DNA of 15,348 nt, taken from positions 1-15,348 of the forward strand of contig DATJFH010000291.1 in assembly GCA_035495815.1 (NCBI GenBank), written 5' to 3'. Made by a program: the position numbers and the translations under genes. The stretch is from DATJFH01 sp035495815 (GTDB lineage Bacteria; Acidobacteriota; Terriglobia; Bryobacterales; Bryobacteraceae). Below are positions 12,264 to 15,348 of the stretch, piece by piece; the first letter of the stretch is position 1, and each line of letters opens with the position of its first letter. A model generated the notes under the pieces. It was not told the origin of the DNA and ran no database searches. It saw only the letters and a program-made list of their open reading frames with translations.

Positions 12264-14615
12264 ATGAGAACGCTGCTGTTCCTGCTAGCGACGGGGGTGG
12301 CTGCCCTGGCGGAAGAGAAAGTGGACCTGACCGCCGTCCACCGCATCAAGACCGAGGCCTTCCAGCATTCGAAGGTGATGGAGCATGCCTTCTACCTCAC
12401 GGACGTATACGGTCCGAGACTCACCGGATCACCCGGCCTGAAGGCCGCCGCCGACTGGGCGGTGAAGCGATTCGGCGAATGGGGACTCTCGAACGCGGGC
12501 CTCGAGCCCTGGGGGCCGTTCGGACGCGGCTGGTCGCAGGTCCGCTTCAGCGCGCACCTCAAGGAACCGCAATACTCGCCGCTGATCGGATTCAGCCGGC
12601 CCTGGTCGCCGGGCACCAACGGACCGGTCGCGGCGCAGCCGATGCTGGCCGTCATCGAGTCCGAGGCGGATATGGACAAGTTCCGGGGGAAGCTCAAGGG
12701 CCGCATCGTCCTGCTCGACCCACCGCGTCAGCTCGAGCCGCACACCAGTGTCGAGGCGAAAACATATTCGGACGCGGACCTGGCGGCGGAGATGGCTGCG
12801 CTGCGCCCTTCGACGAACGCCTATAACGGGTCGGCAACCGAGTCCGAGCCGCGGACGGCGCGGTCCGGCTCGGGACCGCGGTCGCGGACGGGCCAACTTC
12901 TGCGCGGGGAGGCTCTGCAACGCTACAAGAACAAGCTCAACCAATTCCTCATCGCGGAAGGCGCCCTGGTCGCGATTACGCCCGGAACCCGCACGGACGG
13001 CGGCACGGTGCTGGCCACCGGCGCGGGGTCTCACGAGGAGAAGAATCCACTGCCCATTCCGTCGGTAGCCATCTCGGCGGAGCAGTACAACCGGATCGCG
13101 CGGCTGCTCGAAAAAAAGATTCCGGTCACACTGGAATTCGACATCCAGAACAAGTTCCACGAAGCCAAGGAGGCGTTCAACGTCGTGGCCGAATTGCCCG
13201 GAACCGACAAGAAGGACCAAGTGGTGATGCTGGGCGCGCATCTCGATTCCTGGACGGGAGGTACGGGAGCCACCGATAACGCGGCGGGCAGCGCGGTGGT
13301 GATGGAGGCGATGCGCATCCTCAAATCCGCCGGGTTCAAGCCGCGCCGCACGGTGCGGATCGCCCTGTGGACCGGAGAAGAAGAAGGGCTCCTGGGCTCG
13401 AAAGCTTACGTCAAGGAGCACTTCGCGGATCGGGAGACGATGACGCTGAAGCCCGAGCACGCCAAGCTGGCCGGCTATTTCAATCTGGACAACGGAAGCG
13501 GAAAGATCCGCGGGGTGTTCCTTCAGAGCAACGACATGGCGCGTCCGGTATTCGAAGCCTGGCTGGCTCCTTTTCGCGACCTGGGGGCGACCGCGCTCAG
13601 CATTCGCAACACCAGCGGTACGGATCACCTCTCTTTCGACGCGGTGGGGCTGCCCGGCTTCCAGTTCATCCAGGATCCGGTGGAGTACGAAACGCGCACG
13701 CATCACACCAACATGGACGTCTACGACCGGCTGCAGCGCACCGACCTGATGCAGGCGTCGGCCATTATGGCGTCTTTCGTCTATCATGCCGCCATGCGGG
13801 ACGAGATGCTGCCGCGCAAACCGCTGCCGCCGGCTCAGCAACGCACGGGAACGATTTCCGACGTGACGTTTACCAAAGCCGGCGACCAGACCCTTACGCT
13901 GGACGCGTACGTTCCGCAGGGAACGGGTCCCTTCCCGGCTGCTATCGTCGTCCATGGCGGCGGGTTTACCCGCGGCGACAAACAGACGTATGTGAAGCCC
14001 CTGTTCGACCCGCTGACCGAGGGTGGATTCGCGTGGTTCACCATCAACTACCGGCTGGCGCCGAAGTTCAGGTATCCGGCGGCGGTGGAAGACGTGGAGG
14101 CAGCGATCCGATACGTGAGGAGGAACGCCAAGCAATACAAGGTGGATCCCGAACGGATCGCGCTGATCGGCGAATCGGCCGGCGGACACCTGGTTTCGAT
14201 GGCGGGCGCTCGAAACAGGGCGGACTCAAAGGTCAAGGCGGTGGTTTCATTTTACGGACCGCACGATCTCGAGCGCCGGGCGGTGGAGCAAAAGGAGATC
14301 ACCGAATCGATCCGCGATTTCCTGGGGGTCGCGGAGCTGAATCCGAAGTCGATCAAGGTTCTGCACGACGCCTCGCCGATCAATCATATTGCCGCGGGCA
14401 TGCCGCCCTACCTGTTGATTCACGGGACGAAGGACGAGAAAGTCCCCTATGACCAGTCGCCGAAGATGTGCCAGGCAATGCGCGCGGCGGGCGGCGCGTG
14501 CGATCTTTTCACGGTTGAGGAGGGACAGCACGGCATGGGTGGCTGGGAGAAGGCGCCCGCCCAGCAGAAGTACAAAATCCGCATGATCGAGTGGCTGAAA
14601 GAGACCTTGAACTAA
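12264..14615 (+). CDS. Exported M28 zinc peptidase fused to an alpha/beta hydrolase
   Basis: A 783-residue two-enzyme fusion. Residues 1-16 are a short signal peptide (LLFLLATGVA core, cut after ALA). An M28 aminopeptidase-like half with an inserted PA-type region spans about 35-515. Its zinc ligands and base are His326 and Asp328 (GAHLDSW), Asp338 (ATDNAAG), Glu372/Glu373 (TGEEEG), Asp408 (NLDNG) and His481 (HHTNMD). After a Pro-rich linker (518-528) comes an esterase/peptidase-type hydrolase (about 530-783) with oxyanion motif HGGGF (564-568), nucleophile Ser638 (GESAGG), Asp724 (HGTKDEKVP) and His756 (GQHGMGG). Both active sites look complete. It probably trims peptides and cleaves esters or acyl-peptides outside the cytoplasm; substrates are unknown. 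Residues about 189-212 are a GC-rich insert. No strong Shine-Dalgarno precedes the ATG. The gap after ADOP is 71 bp. Confidence 0.93.
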   Translation: MRTLLFLLATGVAALAEEKVDLTAVHRIKTEAFQHSKVMEHAFYLTDVYGPRLTGSPGLKAAADWAVKRFGEWGLSNAGLEPWGPFGRGWSQVRFSAHLKEPQYSPLIGFSRPWSPGTNGPVAAQPMLAVIESEADMDKFRGKLKGRIVLLDPPRQLEPHTSVEAKTYSDADLAAEMAALRPSTNAYNGSATESEPRTARSGSGPRSRTGQLLRGEALQRYKNKLNQFLIAEGALVAITPGTRTDGGTVLATGAGSHEEKNPLPIPSVAISAEQYNRIARLLEKKIPVTLEFDIQNKFHEAKEAFNVVAELPGTDKKDQVVMLGAHLDSWTGGTGATDNAAGSAVVMEAMRILKSAGFKPRRTVRIALWTGEEEGLLGSKAYVKEHFADRETMTLKPEHAKLAGYFNLDNGSGKIRGVFLQSNDMARPVFEAWLAPFRDLGATALSIRNTSGTDHLSFDAVGLPGFQFIQDPVEYETRTHHTNMDVYDRLQRTDLMQASAIMASFVYHAAMRDEMLPRKPLPPAQQRTGTISDVTFTKAGDQTLTLDAYVPQGTGPFPAAIVVHGGGFTRGDKQTYVKPLFDPLTEGGFAWFTINYRLAPKFRYPAAVEDVEAAIRYVRRNAKQYKVDPERIALIGESAGGHLVSMAGARNRADSKVKAVVSFYGPHDLERRAVEQKEITESIRDFLGVAELNPKSIKVLHDASPINHIAAGMPPYLLIHGTKDEKVPYDQSPKMCQAMRAAGGACDLFTVEEGQHGMGGWEKAPAQQKYKIRMIEWLKETLN
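12842..12883 (+). repeat. GC-rich hairpin element within the M28 coding sequence
   Basis: GTCC-GAGCCG-GAC (12842-12856, with CG bulged) pairs with GTC-CGGCTC-GGAC (12863-12876, with one G bulged) around a GGCGCG loop. The perfect palindrome GACCGCGGTC (12874-12883) overlaps its 3' end. CGCGGACGG recurs on both sides of the structure. It encodes a Ser/Arg/Gly/Thr-rich segment (TESEPRTARSGSGPRSRT) unlike the surrounding peptidase. It looks like a small palindromic repeat inserted in frame. Confidence 0.6.
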
Positions 14616-14626
14616 TTGTTCATAAA

Positions 14627-15064
14627 TTAGAATGGAACTTCTTGATATTCCAGCGCCCATTCGCGCATGAACCGCACCCGCAACGGCGTCACCCGGTATA
14701 ACATGAATTCCGGATTGTCGATGGACTGTAGGAAAATTCGGAGGAGCGAATTGGCGTCCCAAATCTGCTGGCGGACAAGTCGATCGGTGACCAGCTCGGC
14801 GACGCCCGTAATGCGCACCTGATCGTGTCCCTCGCTGAGGTAACACAACTCCACCCGGCTGTTCTGCTCGAGTTCCGCGGTCTTGCCGGAGCTGCGCATC
14901 GATGCGACGAATACTGTAAAATCCTCGATCTTGACCGGAGAGACCGGTCGCAGCCGGGGCTGGGCGCCCTCCACGCTGGCCAACATGGGAAATTTAGCCG
15001 CAGCCATGGTTTCCAGCGCGATTCTGCGTAAATCGGCTTGCGGCACGACCGGCTCAGGCTTCAT
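14627..15064 (-). CDS. Pyridoxamine-5'-phosphate-oxidase-like flavin split-barrel protein
   Basis: A 145-residue single-domain protein of the PNPOx-like FMN-binding split-barrel superfamily, resembling general-stress-protein-26-type members. Supporting blocks are FPMLASVEGAQPRLRPVSPV (25-44), the beta strand DFTVFVASMRSSGKTAELEQNSRVELCYL (three adjoining blocks, 47-75), QVRITGVAELVTD (81-93) and the C-terminal ALEYQEVPF. These proteins bind a flavin or other cofactor and reduce diverse substrates; true pyridoxine phosphate oxidase is unlikely because the protein is short and lacks the C-terminal PNPOx extension. An AAGGAGGG Shine-Dalgarno ends directly at the ATG (15064), unusually close; GTG at codon 7 is an alternative start. 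It is convergent with the M28 fusion gene, with only 11 bp between stops. Confidence 0.85.
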   Translation of the reverse strand: MKPEPVVPQADLRRIALETMAAAKFPMLASVEGAQPRLRPVSPVKIEDFTVFVASMRSSGKTAELEQNSRVELCYLSEGHDQVRITGVAELVTDRLVRQQIWDANSLLRIFLQSIDNPEFMLYRVTPLRVRFMREWALEYQEVPF

Positions 15065-15120
15065 CCCTCCTTATATTACCCAAAAGATACACCTTAGGAT
15101 TGTTTGGATTTTGCCGCAAC

Positions 15121-15170
15121 GAAAACCGGAAAACCGGGTTATTCTATCGAAGTAGCGCCGCGAAAACCGG
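15121..15170 (+). repeat. Three short AAAACCGG direct repeats in the divergent promoter region
   Basis: GAAAACCGG occurs at 15121-15129 and 15162-15170, and AAAACCGG also at 15130-15137. Offsets are 8 and 33 bp, the latter close to three helical turns. They lie between the flavin-protein gene and the zinc-motif gene, where shared regulation would be placed. They may be a transcription-factor array or chance in a short AT-richer stretch. I cannot identify a convincing -35/-10 pair for either gene. Confidence 0.4.
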
Positions 15171-15181
15171 ACCCAATTGGA

Positions 15182-15348
15182 ATGAACCTTCTCGCTTCAG
15201 CGCCACTCCCCGAACCTGTCGGTGGACATTGCCATTACTGTGGGAAAAAGTTATGGCTCTTCCAACGGCTTACCAACTCCAACTTTTGCGGTGACGCGCA
15301 TCGAACGGCTTTCGAGCGAACTCAGAGCGAGATTGTGCTGGCGCGCTT
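15182..15348 (+). CDS. N-terminus of a zinc-knuckle protein (truncated by window edge)
   Basis: An open frame from ATG 15182 to the right edge (55 full codons). It begins with a short Pro-containing leader and then HCHYCGKKLWLF...NFCGDAHRTAFE, giving Cys17-x2-Cys20-x15-Cys36-x3-His40, a treble-clef or FCS-like zinc site. The following residues (FERTQSEIVLAR) look helical. Proteins that open with this C-x2-C...FC-x3-H pattern and then continue into a larger domain are familiar to me from acidobacterial genomes, but I cannot name the rest of this one. No good Shine-Dalgarno is visible (only TTGGA just before the ATG). It is divergent from the flavin-protein gene, with a 117-bp gap. Codon pattern and the spaced metal ligands support a real gene despite the missing end. 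Confidence 0.65.
   Translation, partial: MNLLASAPLPEPVGGHCHYCGKKLWLFQRLTNSNFCGDAHRTAFERTQSEIVLAR

Noticed and set aside
12429..14189. 586-codon open frame on the minus strand opposite the M28-hydrolase gene.
   Set aside because: Arg/His-rich composition, no recognisable domain, and the opposite strand has two complete active sites.

Overview
The window is GC-rich, densely coded bacterial DNA. The best lineage marker is a small PadR-type regulator followed 11 bp later by a large MacB/FtsX-like permease with no ATPase gene beside it. That pair is the known acidobacterial 'PadR + duplicated orphan permease' (ADOP) arrangement, so I infer an acidobacterium, probably of the Solibacter/Bryobacter type. 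I see no rRNA, tRNA, CRISPR array, integrase or transposase.

Layout. (1) Positions 1-3740, minus strand: three tandem paralogous genes for exported TPR proteins. All three start with GTG, with a Shine-Dalgarno core exactly 8 nt upstream; the first-listed one runs off the left edge. (2) 3900-4316, minus: a stand-alone receiver-domain response regulator just upstream of the TPR cluster. (3) 4317-4663: a gene-free gap of about 350 bp with several perfect or near-perfect hairpins. (4) 4664-8926, minus: a complete leucine operon, leuA-leuB-leuC-leuD. Each junction is a 4-base ATGA overlap, so translation is probably coupled through all four genes. LeuA ends at the catalytic/linker region and lacks the usual C-terminal leucine-binding domain. 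(5) 8927-9136: a divergent promoter region with a plausible leuA promoter flanked by small dyads and a good sigma70-type promoter for padR. (6) 9137-12192, plus: padR and the ADOP permease. (7) 12264-14615, plus: an exported fusion of an M28 zinc aminopeptidase and a Ser-Asp-His alpha/beta hydrolase. Its peptidase half carries a GC-rich, hairpin-forming insert. (8) 14627-15064, minus: a pyridoxamine-phosphate-oxidase-like flavin split-barrel protein, convergent with the fusion gene at 11 bp. (9) 15182 to the right edge, plus: the start of a gene whose product begins with a C-x2-C...C-x3-H zinc motif.

How the genes fit together. leuABCD is a self-contained pathway from 2-ketoisovalerate and acetyl-CoA to 2-ketoisocaproate. 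PadR and ADOP form a regulator-permease unit. The TPR proteins, the ADOP periplasmic regions and the M28-hydrolase fusion are all predicted to act outside the cytoplasm. No single obvious new multi-gene system is visible. The most unusual items are the peptidase-esterase fusion, the hairpin insert within its coding sequence, the LeuA without its regulatory domain, and the expanded family of secreted TPR proteins.
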